DNA of 64,000 nt from Flavobacterium sp. 140616W15 (GTDB lineage: Bacteria > Bacteroidota > Bacteroidia > Flavobacteriales > Flavobacteriaceae). Within the stretch, counting starts at the first letter, position 1, and each line of letters begins with the position of its first letter. A model generated the notes under the pieces. The model ran no database searches and was not told where the DNA came from. It worked only from the letters and a program-made list of their open reading frames with translations. A program made the translations under genes and the position numbers. Shown here in pieces: positions 26,956-35,454 of the stretch. The stretch is taken from assembly GCF_003668995.1 (NCBI RefSeq), contig NZ_CP033068.1:4774001-4838000 (forward strand), read 5' to 3'.

Positions 26956-26985
26956 GGTTCTTCGTGCCTCAGAAAGACAAGATTG
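26956..26985 (-). repeat. dispersed intergenic repeat, copy 3 (inverted)
   Basis: The reverse complement reads CAATCTTGTCTTTCTGAGGC then ACGAAGAACC, a diverged copy in opposite orientation. Copies 2 and 3 could form a long hairpin of about 100 bases. Confidence 0.7.
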
Positions 26986-27023
26986 ACTACAAAGCTTGTC
27001 TAATGATCTATAAATCTATAAAA

Positions 27024-28505
27024 CTAGCTATACTTTGCAATATATTGTTGTACAACTAAATCGGTGTTCTCGTGTCGTTTTTTGCTTTCTAATTGTTTAG
27101 GAGGAGAAGCTCGCTCCATACAATTTTTAACAGCACAGGTTTCGCAAGTAACGCCAACAATTTGTTTTATGATTGGTTTAGCTTCTATAAACTTGAATTT
27201 CTTTTTCATGGTTGGAGTAATTAAAATTCCAACCGAAATACTTCGCATACAATTTTCTACAAAGGGATCTTTGGTAGCTGATGAAAAAACCAAATATTCG
27301 TTTCCGCTATTTTCATAACTTGAAATTTGAGCGTCAAAAAAATGAGCTTTGTTTTGTTTGATAGCTTCGTCAATTGTCTTAATAGAAACCCATCGGCGGC
27401 AATAATGCTCATTCATCTCATTGGCATGAGGTTCTTGTTGATTGGTAATATGGAGTTCTTTTTTTATCTGATATGTGCCAGAGCCTATTTGGTGTGACAT
27501 TCTCAGAAAGAATAAGTTCTTTAGATGAAAATCTTTTGGTAAAAGATTGGTTAATCTTTGGTAAAAAGATTCAGGAGAAACATTAAATTTTTCGATTAAT
27601 GCAACAAACTCTTCCGGTTTTGGATTCTCTTTGGTTAAAAAAAGATTGATATCATCTATTAATAGTTTTCTTGGTAATAGAAGGGCACCGGCAAAATAAG
27701 AAGCGTAAAAATTATGCAAGACCTGATCAAAATTGTCAAATTTTATCCAGCTGAATGTTAATAATCTATCGGTTATTTCTAAATAGTTGTATGCTATTTC
27801 TTTGGCTAATATAAAGGCTCTTTGAGGATCATCTATTTCTTTGGAAAGTAATAGTGTTTTGCTTTTTGGAACATAAATAGATCGTAAATCACCCAAAGCT
27901 TCCTGGTCCTTAAAGAGAAGATCTTTAATGGTATAGCCATATTCTTCTTTTAGGATAGCACTCAATTCTAGTGTCGAAATTTGATTCTCAAGATTAATCT
28001 GAAATGATTTAGAGAAAGCGATTACTTTGTTTTCTAGGTCTTCAAAGTAATTGATGTGTGCTTCCTGATAAGAGCGCAATGATGCTAAGAAAAAACTCTC
28101 TCGGCTTAAATTATAATGTTGAGCAATTTCTATTATGGTACTAATAAAGGCATTGACTTTTGCAGGAGCATTAGCAATAATATCAATTAAATCATTTTCA
28201 TGGATGCCAAAAAGTTCTAACGGAATTTCTTTTAGAATACCAGATTTTAAAATTTCGCCTATCGGTGCCAAGTTGTTATCTAGTTTCAAAGAAACCATTT
28301 GATCGTAACTAATGTCAAGATTTTCGCACAAGAGTAAAATCTTATCAGTCTTTGGATATTTCTTTCCTTTTTCTATTTCGTTCAAATAAGATTTGGAAAG
28401 ATTCGTGAGTTTGGCTAAGCCAAATAACGAAAGGTTTTTTTGAGTTCGGACTTGCTTGAGTTTTAGCCCAAAAATAAGCTTGATGTAGTCTTTTTCGATA
28501 TCCAT
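27024..28505 (-). CDS. RamB-like XRE regulator (DUF955/DUF2083 type)
   Basis: From ATG 28505 (MDIEKDYIKLIFGLKLKQVR) 493 residues. The N-terminal XRE helix-turn-helix (LSLFGLAKLTNLSKSYLNEIE) is followed by a long region resembling the IrrE/DUF955 and DUF2083 domains of short-chain fatty acid regulators such as actinobacterial RamB. The C-terminus has a cysteine cluster, GVTCETCAVKNCMERASPP (C-x2-C-x4-C), a likely Fe-S or ligand site. RamB controls acetate and glyoxylate genes in Corynebacterium and mycobacteria, and here the gene is divergent from aceB-aceA, so control of the glyoxylate shunt is a good inference. A TTG at 28541 is an alternative start. Confidence 0.85.
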   Translation of the reverse strand: MDIEKDYIKLIFGLKLKQVRTQKNLSLFGLAKLTNLSKSYLNEIEKGKKYPKTDKILLLCENLDISYDQMVSLKLDNNLAPIGEILKSGILKEIPLELFGIHENDLIDIIANAPAKVNAFISTIIEIAQHYNLSRESFFLASLRSYQEAHINYFEDLENKVIAFSKSFQINLENQISTLELSAILKEEYGYTIKDLLFKDQEALGDLRSIYVPKSKTLLLSKEIDDPQRAFILAKEIAYNYLEITDRLLTFSWIKFDNFDQVLHNFYASYFAGALLLPRKLLIDDINLFLTKENPKPEEFVALIEKFNVSPESFYQRLTNLLPKDFHLKNLFFLRMSHQIGSGTYQIKKELHITNQQEPHANEMNEHYCRRWVSIKTIDEAIKQNKAHFFDAQISSYENSGNEYLVFSSATKDPFVENCMRSISVGILITPTMKKKFKFIEAKPIIKQIVGVTCETCAVKNCMERASPPKQLESKKRHENTDLVVQQYIAKYS

Positions 28506-28560
28506 AATATCAAATGTAACCAATAAAAAAATAATCGCCAAAAAAATATTTTTAATATTT

Positions 28561-28574
28561 AGCGAACGTTCGCT
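28561..28574. promoter_or_regulatory. candidate operator palindrome between regulator and aceB
   Basis: AGCGAACGTTCGCT is a perfect 14-bp palindrome in the 119-base divergent gap, 56 bases from the regulator ATG and 51 bases from the aceB ATG. Its last base begins the TTG of the proposed aceB -33 element, as expected for a regulator site. Confidence 0.55.
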
Positions 28575-28604
28575 TGTTTTGTGTTGAACTTTTTTATAAC
28601 ATTG
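28574..28604 (+). promoter_or_regulatory. candidate aceB promoter
   Basis: TTG at 28574-28576, 20 bases, then TAACATTG at 28597-28604, one mismatch from TAnnTTTG, 21 bases before the ATG. Confidence 0.45.
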
Positions 28605-28624
28605 TAGTGTAAAACGAATTAGCT

Positions 28625-30226
28625 ATGAAAAATCAATTAGAAACTACAGAGTCGGCAATGGAATTTTTAGCCGAAAAAAACAATTCTTATGCAGCTATCT
28701 GGACAGATGAGGCGATTGCATTTATTACAGAATTGCATTTAAAATTTGATTCTGAACGAAAATTATTGTTGGCACAAAGAGGACAACAACAAGTTTTATT
28801 TGATAAAGGTGTCATGCCAGTTTTTCCATCCGAAACGAAATTGGTCAGAGAAGATACTTGGACGGCTGGAGCTATTCCGAAAGATTTATTAGACAGAAGA
28901 GTAGAAATTACAGGACCAGTGGATAGAAAAATGATTATCAACGCCTTGAATTCTGGAGCAAAGACTTTTATGGCTGATTTTGAAGACAGTACATCACCAA
29001 CTTGGGCTAATCTAATGAGTGGACAGGTGAATTTAATTGATGCTGTTAATAAAACAATCAGTTTAACAGATGCTGTTAAAAATAAGACATATCAGTTAAA
29101 TGAAAATATAGCAACCTTAATTGTTCGCCCAAGAGGATTACATCTTACAGAAAAGCATGTTTTGGTAGAAGGTCAGGTAGTTTCGGGATCATTGGTTGAT
29201 TTTGGCTTATATGTTTTTCATAATCATAAAAAATTACTTGAAAACGGAACAGCTCCATATTTCTATATTCCAAAATTAGAGCATTATTTAGAAGCGCGCT
29301 GGTGGAACAATGTTATCGAGTTTACTCAGAATTATTTAAGAATACCTCAGGGAACGATTAAAGTTACCGTGCTCATTGAAACAATAACTGCAAGTTTTCA
29401 GTTGGATGAAATTATATTCGAACTAAAAGAGCACATCGTTGGATTGAATTGTGGCAGATGGGATTATATATTTTCATACATAAAAAAATTCCACAAACAT
29501 CCTTCGTTTTTGGTTCCAGACAGAGATCAGGTAAATATGACTTCGCCTTTTATGAAAGCGTATTCTAATTTGGTGATTCAGAGATGTCACAAAAGAGGAA
29601 TCCATGCGATTGGCGGAATGGCTGCACAAATTCCGATAAAGAATAATGATGAGGCTAATGCTATCGCTTTCGCGAAAGTAAAAACGGATAAAGAGCGTGA
29701 AGTACGTAATGGTCACGACGGAACTTGGGTAGCGCATCCAGATTTGGTTTCATTAGCAAAAGCTGTATTTGATGCAGCAATGCCAACACCAAACCAGATT
29801 CATGTAGCAAGACCACATCTTACTATTACTGAACAAGATTTGCTTGAAGTACCGATTGGGACTATAACTGAAGAAGGAGTTCGAAAAAATATTAATGTAG
29901 GAGTTTTGTATTTGGCTTCATGGCTTAACGGGCAAGGTGCGGCGGCGATACATAATTTAATGGAAGATGCGGCTACAGCAGAGATCTCGAGATCGCAATT
30001 GTGGCAATGGTTATATAATAAAGTGGTTTTGGATAATGGGAAACAGTTGAATCTGGCATATTATCACAAATTAGCTTTAGATGAATTCAGTAAAATTAAA
30101 AAGGAATTGGGCGAAGAAGATTATGAAAAACGCTGGTTTCCTCTGGCTGAAAAAGTACTGGAAAGATTAGTTGTAACGCTCGACTTTGAAAACTTTCTTA
30201 CCATTCCGTGTTATAAATATTTATAA
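28625..30226 (+). CDS. aceB: malate synthase A
   Basis: A 533-residue enzyme that condenses glyoxylate and acetyl-CoA to malate, the second step of the glyoxylate shunt. Family motifs are IVRPRGLHL with the catalytic Arg, TVLIETITASF with the metal-binding Glu, LNCGRWDYIFSYIK, and VRNGHDGTWVAHPDL with the metal ligand Asp region. The length matches the A form, not the longer G form. It is followed after 33 bases by aceA in the same orientation, so the two form an operon that would allow growth on acetate or fatty acids. Confidence 0.97.
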   Translation: MKNQLETTESAMEFLAEKNNSYAAIWTDEAIAFITELHLKFDSERKLLLAQRGQQQVLFDKGVMPVFPSETKLVREDTWTAGAIPKDLLDRRVEITGPVDRKMIINALNSGAKTFMADFEDSTSPTWANLMSGQVNLIDAVNKTISLTDAVKNKTYQLNENIATLIVRPRGLHLTEKHVLVEGQVVSGSLVDFGLYVFHNHKKLLENGTAPYFYIPKLEHYLEARWWNNVIEFTQNYLRIPQGTIKVTVLIETITASFQLDEIIFELKEHIVGLNCGRWDYIFSYIKKFHKHPSFLVPDRDQVNMTSPFMKAYSNLVIQRCHKRGIHAIGGMAAQIPIKNNDEANAIAFAKVKTDKEREVRNGHDGTWVAHPDLVSLAKAVFDAAMPTPNQIHVARPHLTITEQDLLEVPIGTITEEGVRKNINVGVLYLASWLNGQGAAAIHNLMEDAATAEISRSQLWQWLYNKVVLDNGKQLNLAYYHKLALDEFSKIKKELGEEDYEKRWFPLAEKVLERLVVTLDFENFLTIPCYKYL

Positions 30227-30259
30227 AAATTGCTTACTAACAACCCAAATAACGATACG

Positions 30260-31540
30260 ATGAAAACAACAGAAGACAGAATTCAGGAATTGATCAACGA
30301 TTGGTTAACAAACCCAAGATGGGCAGGAGTAGAACGACCTTACACAGCAACTGAAGTGGTTACTTTACAAGGTTCTTACGAAATAGAACATTCTATTGCC
30401 AAAATGGGAGCTCAAAAATTATGGAAAAAACTTAAAAGTCAGGATTTTGTAGCAGGATTAGGAGCCTTAACAGGTAATCAGGCAATACAAGAAGTTGATG
30501 CGGGTTTAGAAGCTATTTATTTGAGTGGATGGCAAGTCGCTGCTGATGCGAATTTGGCTGGCGAAATGTATCCTGATCAATCTCTTTATCCTGTAAATAG
30601 TGTGCCTATGGTGGTTAAGAAGATAAATAATGCTTTATTAAGAGCAGATCAGATTCAGGTTGTTAATGGAGTTGAAGATAAAAAAGATTATTTAGTACCT
30701 ATTGTTGCCGATGCCGAAGCTGGTTTTGGAGGAAACCTAAATGCATTCGAACTAATGAAATCTATGATTGAGTCTGGAGCTTCTGGAGTTCATTTTGAAG
30801 ATCAATTGAGTTCTGCTAAAAAGTGCGGACATCTTGGAGGGAAAGTTTTAGTGCCAACTCAAGAAGCTATTAATAAATTGGTAGCGGCAAGATTAGCAGC
30901 AGATGTTATGGGAACACCAACGCTTATTGTAGCAAGAACAGATGCTGATGCAGCAAATTTATTAACAAGTGATGTAGATCCTAGAGATGCGCCGTTTATT
31001 ACAGGCGAAAAAACGAATGAAGGTTTCTTTTATGTAAATAGCGGTATCGATCAAGGAATTGCTAGGGGATTGAGTTATGCGCCTTATGCTGATTTAATCT
31101 GGATGGAAACTAGCAATCCAGATTTGGTATATGCTAAAAAGTTTGCTGATGCTATGCGTGAACAATTTCCCGATAAAATGTTGGCTTATAACTGTTCTCC
31201 ATCATTTAATTGGGCCGCTAAATTATCTGTTGCTGAGATGGAAACTTTTAGGGAAGACCTAGCTGCAATGGGGTATAAATTCCAATTCATCACTTTAGCT
31301 GGTTTCCACGCTTTAAATACAAGTATGTTTGAGTTGTCTAAAGCATATAAAGAAAGAGGAATGGCTGGATATTCTGAATTGCAAGAGAAAGAATTTGCTT
31401 TGCAAAGTAGCGGATTTAGAGCTGTAAAACATCAGGCTTTTGTAGGAACTTCTTATTTCGATGCAGTACAAAATACAGTAACGATAGGGAAATCAACTAC
31501 CACAGCAATGAAACATTCTACTGAAGTAGAACAGTTTTAA
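30260..31540 (+). CDS. aceA: isocitrate lyase
   Basis: A 426-residue enzyme that splits isocitrate into succinate and glyoxylate. The catalytic cysteine lies in [14 protein letters not shown], and [29 protein letters not shown] and the C-terminal [10 protein letters not shown] are family hallmarks. The start is ATG 30260 ([15 protein letters not shown]); an in-frame TTG at 30230, three bases after the aceB stop, is less likely because the extension is not family-like. It is the second gene of the aceBA operon and ends before a long inverted repeat that may terminate the transcript. Confidence 0.97.
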   Translation: MKTTEDRIQELINDWLTNPRWAGVERPYTATEVVTLQGSYEIEHSIAKMGAQKLWKKLKSQDFVAGLGALTGNQAIQEVDAGLEAIYLSGWQVAADANLAGEMYPDQSLYPVNSVPMVVKKINNALLRADQIQVVNGVEDKKDYLVPIVADAEAGFGGNLNAFELMKSMIESGASGVHFEDQLSSAKKCGHLGGKVLVPTQEAINKLVAARLAADVMGTPTLIVARTDADAANLLTSDVDPRDAPFITGEKTNEGFFYVNSGIDQGIARGLSYAPYADLIWMETSNPDLVYAKKFADAMREQFPDKMLAYNCSPSFNWAAKLSVAEMETFREDLAAMGYKFQFITLAGFHALNTSMFELSKAYKERGMAGYSELQEKEFALQSSGFRAVKHQAFVGTSYFDAVQNTVTIGKSTTTAMKHSTEVEQF

Positions 31541-31579
31541 TTCAGTAAAATCAGTTTAACATTGAACGGATTTTAAAAT

Positions 31580-31647
31580 TTAAACCATTAAGATATTAAG
31601 AAAAATTAAGCTTTGGACTTAATAAAACTTAATGTCTTAATGGTTAA
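31580..31647. repeat. long imperfect inverted repeat between aceA and crp-like gene
   Basis: The left arm at 31580-31610 contains CCATTAAGATATTAAG and the right arm at 31618-31647 contains CTTAATGTCTTAATGG; the arms pair over about 28 bases with few mismatches. It lies between two convergent genes and may act as a bidirectional terminator. The CATTAAG motif also looks like a repeated intergenic element. Confidence 0.7.
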
Positions 31648-31654
31648 GTAAAAA

Positions 31655-32230
31655 CTATTTCTTTAAAAGTCTTGCTTTCATTTTGCTAAAAAACTCGGGT
31701 GTAACTCCGATGAAAGAAGCTATTTGTTTTTGAGGTACTTTCTGGATTAGTGTTGGATATTTGGTACAGAATTTTTCAAAGCGTTCTTCGGCAGATAAAC
31801 TTAAGTTATCCATTAAACGTTGCTGATTAGCAACTAATGAATTCTCGGTTAAAATCCTGAAAAAGCGTTCTAATTTTGGAATATCAAAATATAATTGTTC
31901 TTGGTTTTCTTTGCTAAGTACTACTACTTCAGAATCTTCTATAGTTTCGATAAATAGCTGACCTGGTTTTTGTGTAATCAAGCTATACATATCGCTAATC
32001 CACCAGCCTTCACACGAAAAACTTAGTACATGTTCAACAATATTGTCATTGATGTTAAAGCTTCGAATAATTCCTGAGTTTATAAAATAAGATTCTTTGC
32101 AAACATCTCCTGCATTCAGCAAAATAGTTTTGGCTTTATAAAAGCGAGTTTCTGTTTTTGATAAAAAATGTGCCTCTTCTTCAGGTGTTAGCGAAACGTG
32201 TTTGGCAATGTTCTCTAGAATTAAAGCCAT
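31655..32230 (-). CDS. Crp/Fnr-family transcriptional regulator
   Basis: A 191-residue regulator. The first 120 residues form a cyclic-nucleotide-binding-type beta roll (FYKAKTILLNAGDVCKESYF, then IETIEDSEVVVLSKEN), and the C-terminal end carries the winged helix (KVPQKQIASFIGVTPEFFSKMKARLL). It lacks the cysteine pattern of Fnr. Regulators of this short type are common in Flavobacterium and their ligands are mostly unknown. The ATG overlaps the stop of the DUF6370 gene (TAATG), so translation is probably coupled and the gene is the last of the purT-DUF6370-regulator operon. Confidence 0.9.
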   Translation of the reverse strand: MALILENIAKHVSLTPEEEAHFLSKTETRFYKAKTILLNAGDVCKESYFINSGIIRSFNINDNIVEHVLSFSCEGWWISDMYSLITQKPGQLFIETIEDSEVVVLSKENQEQLYFDIPKLERFFRILTENSLVANQQRLMDNLSLSAEERFEKFCTKYPTLIQKVPQKQIASFIGVTPEFFSKMKARLLKK

Positions 32231-32547
32231 TATTTTTCTTTTATCAATGTAAATGAAGTCACTTTGTAACGGTTGTTTTCTATTTTTCCAGTAACAGCTG
32301 CTTTACGGATTGCATTACAAAAACCATCTTTTGCATGAGCATCTCCATGTTCGTCAATTTTAGTTCCGTCTACAAAATAGGGTTTTCCATCAATACGAAT
32401 AGCTAAATCACAACTGTTACCTTTCATTCCAAATTGGCATTCACCACAGGCTGCTTCTACAATTTGAGGTTTTTCGGTAGTTTTTTTGTCTTGTGCATTG
32501 ATTGTAATGCTCATGAATAGAAATGCTAAGAATACTATTTTTTTCAT
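32230..32547 (-). CDS. DUF6370 exported cysteine protein
   Basis: A 105-residue protein with a signal peptide (residues 1-18, ending INAQ). The mature part carries the pattern EAACGECQFGMKGNSCDLAI, then a Cys in KDGFCNAIR, giving four cysteines. This corresponds to DUF6370, a small exported family of unknown function in Bacteroidota; metal binding is plausible given the cysteines. It begins two bases after purT and overlaps the Crp/Fnr-type gene, so it is embedded in a tight operon. Confidence 0.8.
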   Translation of the reverse strand: MKKIVFLAFLFMSITINAQDKKTTEKPQIVEAACGECQFGMKGNSCDLAIRIDGKPYFVDGTKIDEHGDAHAKDGFCNAIRKAAVTGKIENNRYKVTSFTLIKEK

Positions 32548-32549
32548 CT

Positions 32550-33710
32550 TTATAAATTTACGGTTATTAATTGTGCAGTTTTTTTTGCTCTTTCTACCAC
32601 TTCTTCAATAGGAGTTTCTAATAGGTCATGTGATAAAATGACTCCCATACGGCGATAAGGTCTTGAAGTTGGTTTCCCAAAGATACGGAAGTCAGTTTTA
32701 GGTAATGCAGCTACTTTTTCTATTCCGGTATAAGTTGGGCTGTTTGACTCTCCTGAGGCTAGAATTACAGCACTTGCAGCTGCTTTTTCTAATGTGATTT
32801 CAAAAATTGGTAAACTTAAGATCGCTCGTAAATGCAATTCAAATTCGTTGAAGTTTTGTGTTCCTGCTAAAGTTACCATTCCGGTATCGTGTGGACGAGG
32901 AGAAAGTTCGGAGAAATAAACACCTTCATTAGTTAGAAAAAATTCTACTCCAAAAAGACCTGCTCCTCCTAAAGCTTCTGTGATTTTTTCTGCCATGTCT
33001 TGAGCTTCGTACAAATCTTTATCAGAAATTCTAGCAGGTTGCCAGCTTTCTTGATAATCGCCACGTTCTTGGCGGTGGCCAATTGGAGCACAAAAAAGTG
33101 TTGGATTGTTATTTTGTGTAATCGTTAAAAGGGTAATTTCTGAATTGAAATTTACAAAAGCTTCCACAATTACTTCGATAACGTCTCCACGAGAGCCTGC
33201 TACAGCATAATCCCAAGATTTCAGGATGTCATCTTGATTTTTTATGGTTGATTGTCCTTTTCCAGAAGATGACATTAGTGGTTTTACTACACACGGCATT
33301 CCTACTTCCTGTACGGCTTTTTGTAGTTCTTCGGCTGAGGTTGCGTATTGGTATTTGGCGGTTTTAAGTCCGAGTTCTTTAGCAGCCAAATCTCGAATTG
33401 CTTTACGATTCATAGTGAAGTTTGCTGCTTTTGCAGAAGGAACAACCGTGATACCTTGTTTCTCGTAATCGTAAAAACGTTCGGTACGAATGGCTTCTAT
33501 TTCGGGAACTATAAAATCTGGTTTGTGTTTTGCAACAATGCGATCAAGTGCTTCGCCATCGAGCATATTAATGACTTCAAAGCCATGAGCAACTTGCATT
33601 GCTGGTGCATTCTCGTAATTATCAACAGCAATTATGGTTTGTCCGATTCGTTGTGCAGCGATGGTAAATTCTTTGCCTAATTCGCCTGAACCTAGAAGTA
33701 GTATTTTCAT
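32550..33710 (-). CDS. purT: formate-dependent GAR transformylase 2
   Basis: A 386-residue ATP-grasp enzyme of purine synthesis that formylates glycinamide ribonucleotide using formate and ATP. It opens [21 protein letters not shown] and carries [15 protein letters not shown] of the ATP-binding domain, [28 protein letters not shown] of the grasp site, and [11 protein letters not shown] near the C-terminus. The length is standard. It is followed after two bases by the DUF6370 gene and preceded by a small membrane-protein gene, five bases away on the same strand. Confidence 0.96.
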   Translation of the reverse strand: MKILLLGSGELGKEFTIAAQRIGQTIIAVDNYENAPAMQVAHGFEVINMLDGEALDRIVAKHKPDFIVPEIEAIRTERFYDYEKQGITVVPSAKAANFTMNRKAIRDLAAKELGLKTAKYQYATSAEELQKAVQEVGMPCVVKPLMSSSGKGQSTIKNQDDILKSWDYAVAGSRGDVIEVIVEAFVNFNSEITLLTITQNNNPTLFCAPIGHRQERGDYQESWQPARISDKDLYEAQDMAEKITEALGGAGLFGVEFFLTNEGVYFSELSPRPHDTGMVTLAGTQNFNEFELHLRAILSLPIFEITLEKAAASAVILASGESNSPTYTGIEKVAALPKTDFRIFGKPTSRPYRRMGVILSHDLLETPIEEVVERAKKTAQLITVNL

Positions 33711-33715
33711 TGTGT

Positions 33716-34195
33716 TTAATTTAATGTTTGAGGGTCTTGACTTAGTTTTACAATTATCAAACTACTAATAAAAGTCATTATCATTAATAAAAAGGATAAA
33801 AATAATATCATTAGTATCGAAAAAACAATTTGATCGTAGATCTGAGAATGTAATACAACTGAAATTCCATTAACAAATTGTCCGATTATATAAAGTGTAA
33901 AAAGTGCTATAATGATTTTTAAGCATACAGCAAATGAGAATTGTGAACAAGCCTGAAAGTATGTTATTTGATTTAATGAATGACTTATTTTTTTACCAGA
34001 ACTCCAGAATAGAAAGATTAGGTATAATGGAAATAGTACGCCCCAAAAGATAGGATTCCAAAAAACACCAAAATCAGATATTTTGATGCAAAGGTCAACA
34101 AAATAGCTTTCTGAAAATATTAATAACGGAAATATAGCACACACACAAAAGCCAGCAATAATCGAATGTTTTGTTATGCTATTGTTTAATGCCAT
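33716..34195 (-). CDS. four-helix membrane protein of unknown function
   Basis: A 159-residue protein with four strongly hydrophobic segments at about residues 10-28, 44-65, 87-110 and 122-148, separated by short loops. I do not recognise a family. It is five bases upstream of purT on the same strand, so it is likely the first gene of the purT-DUF6370-regulator operon, but nothing in the sequence links it to purine synthesis. Confidence 0.6.
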   Translation of the reverse strand: MALNNSITKHSIIAGFCVCAIFPLLIFSESYFVDLCIKISDFGVFWNPIFWGVLFPLYLIFLFWSSGKKISHSLNQITYFQACSQFSFAVCLKIIIALFTLYIIGQFVNGISVVLHSQIYDQIVFSILMILFLSFLLMIMTFISSLIIVKLSQDPQTLN

Positions 34196-34621
34196 TTGGA
34201 TTTAGTTTTGAGAGTAAAGATAAAAAAATGGAATTTATTCTCACGTAGATTTTGCAGATTCGGCAGATTTAATTGTTGGCTGTAGGTGATACTGTGTAGA
34301 GATAGATTTGTTTTGTATGTGTTTTAATTATTGACAATCAATGAGTGTATAGGCGCACCGCAGAGCGTCTACGTAATCAGAATCTAATAATTTATTTTTG
34401 GGATTGTGTTGATTTGCCCGTAAAGATTTCATGTGGATTTTGTAGATTCGATTATTGGTTGTATTGATTTAACCGCAAAGTTCGCAAAGATTTACACGAA
34501 GGATATAAAATTTTTATGGTGTAATTTTTTGTTAATAATTATACTTATAGCTGATTTAAAACTTGTTTTAAAGCGATACTATATTTATATATTTGCCAGC
34601 TTATAAATAAAACCCCCAAAA
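34196..34621. other. repeat-rich intergenic region
   Basis: A 426-base gap filled with motifs typical of Flavobacterium intergenic repeats: CACGTAGATTTTGCAGATTC near 34242, a palindrome-like piece at 34347-34374, and CCGCAAAGTTCGCAAAGATT near 34472. I see no gene. The promoter of the following exported protein must be near its end, but no clear box was found. Confidence 0.55.
34347..34374. repeat. short palindromic intergenic repeat, copy 2
   Basis: TATAGGCGCACCGCAGAGCG then TCTAC resembles an imperfect hairpin and is similar to the piece at 24681-24704. Confidence 0.45.
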
Positions 34622-35410
34622 ATGAAATTTAAATTTTTTTTAGTGATGAGTGTCTTACTCATTACAGCTGTTGCAAATTGTCAGATCGTTATTTATAGAT
34701 TTGGACTGGGCCAGCAGAAAGCTGAAGCTGTAATTTTTAAAAAAGACAAGCAAACAGTTAGTGGTATACTTCATTTTCCTGATTTTGAAGATAAGAAAGT
34801 GAAAATTAAAGTAGGAGATACTAATGAAAAATATACGGCTAGTGAAATAGATTCAATTCAGATTTTTGATGCAGAGAAAAAGTTGTCGTATACTTTCTTA
34901 TGGACGAAAACAAAAGAATATAAAAAGAAAGGTACAGATTTTAAGGTTATTAAAGAAAGATGGTTGTGTAAAACGATTAGTGGAAAAGTATCTTTGTATT
35001 TAGGTGGTGAAGAATATGGAATAAAAGAAGTTAAGGTAAAGGATGAAGAGACAAAAGAAAAGATAAAAGAATCTAAAATGGAAGTGGTTAGCAAACAGGT
35101 TAATCATTATATGAAAAGGAATAATGAGGATTATCCTATATTGGTTTCTGTAAGTTCGAATGGAGCTTCTATTGGTTATAATGCTTTTTTTAGGCAGTTT
35201 GGTGTTTATTATTTTAGTGATAATCCGGATATAGCTAAAAAAATCGAAGAGAAGGAATATAAATATGATGACATTGAAAAAGTTGTCAATTTGTATAATG
35301 CGAAACATGCGAAGAAACGTGAACCGAAAACAGAACAAAAAGCGGATCAAAAAAACACGAAACCAAAGGCGGTAACAAAGCCAGTACCAAAAAACACGAA
35401 GAAAAAATAA
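34622..35410 (+). CDS. exported lysine-rich protein of unknown function
   Basis: A 262-residue protein with a signal peptide (residues 1-21, ending ANCQ). The central part alternates short beta strands and charged loops (VSGILHFPDFEDKKVKIKV), and the last 35 residues are a Lys/Pro/Thr tail. No catalytic or metal motif is visible. It probably resides in the periplasm or on the cell surface; the basic tail could bind a polyanion or nucleic acid, which is inference. It is convergent with the U32 gene across a shared terminator. Confidence 0.6.
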   Translation: MKFKFFLVMSVLLITAVANCQIVIYRFGLGQQKAEAVIFKKDKQTVSGILHFPDFEDKKVKIKVGDTNEKYTASEIDSIQIFDAEKKLSYTFLWTKTKEYKKKGTDFKVIKERWLCKTISGKVSLYLGGEEYGIKEVKVKDEETKEKIKESKMEVVSKQVNHYMKRNNEDYPILVSVSSNGASIGYNAFFRQFGVYYFSDNPDIAKKIEEKEYKYDDIEKVVNLYNAKHAKKREPKTEQKADQKNTKPKAVTKPVPKNTKKK

Positions 35411-35413
35411 ATA

Positions 35414-35450
35414 AAAAAAAGCGATACTTGGTAAAAGTATCGCTTTTTTT
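35414..35450. terminator. bidirectional terminator
   Basis: A 16-bp perfect stem: 35414-35429 (AAAAAAAGCGATACTT) against 35435-35450, T-rich on both strands. It lies between convergent genes whose stops are 4 bases away on each side. Confidence 0.9.
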
Positions 35451-35454
35451 AGTT

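Larger units (their letters stand above)
26566..27023. other. intergenic repeat cluster
   Basis: A 458-base gap. 26660-26745 is low-complexity DNA with AGGTTC/AAGGTT motifs, and 26766-26985 contains three copies of a 30-35 base element listed separately. I see no gene. Confidence 0.6.

Noticed and set aside
26766..26985. CRISPR array
   Set aside because: There are only three diverged copies, one inverted, with unequal spacers and no cas genes in the window.
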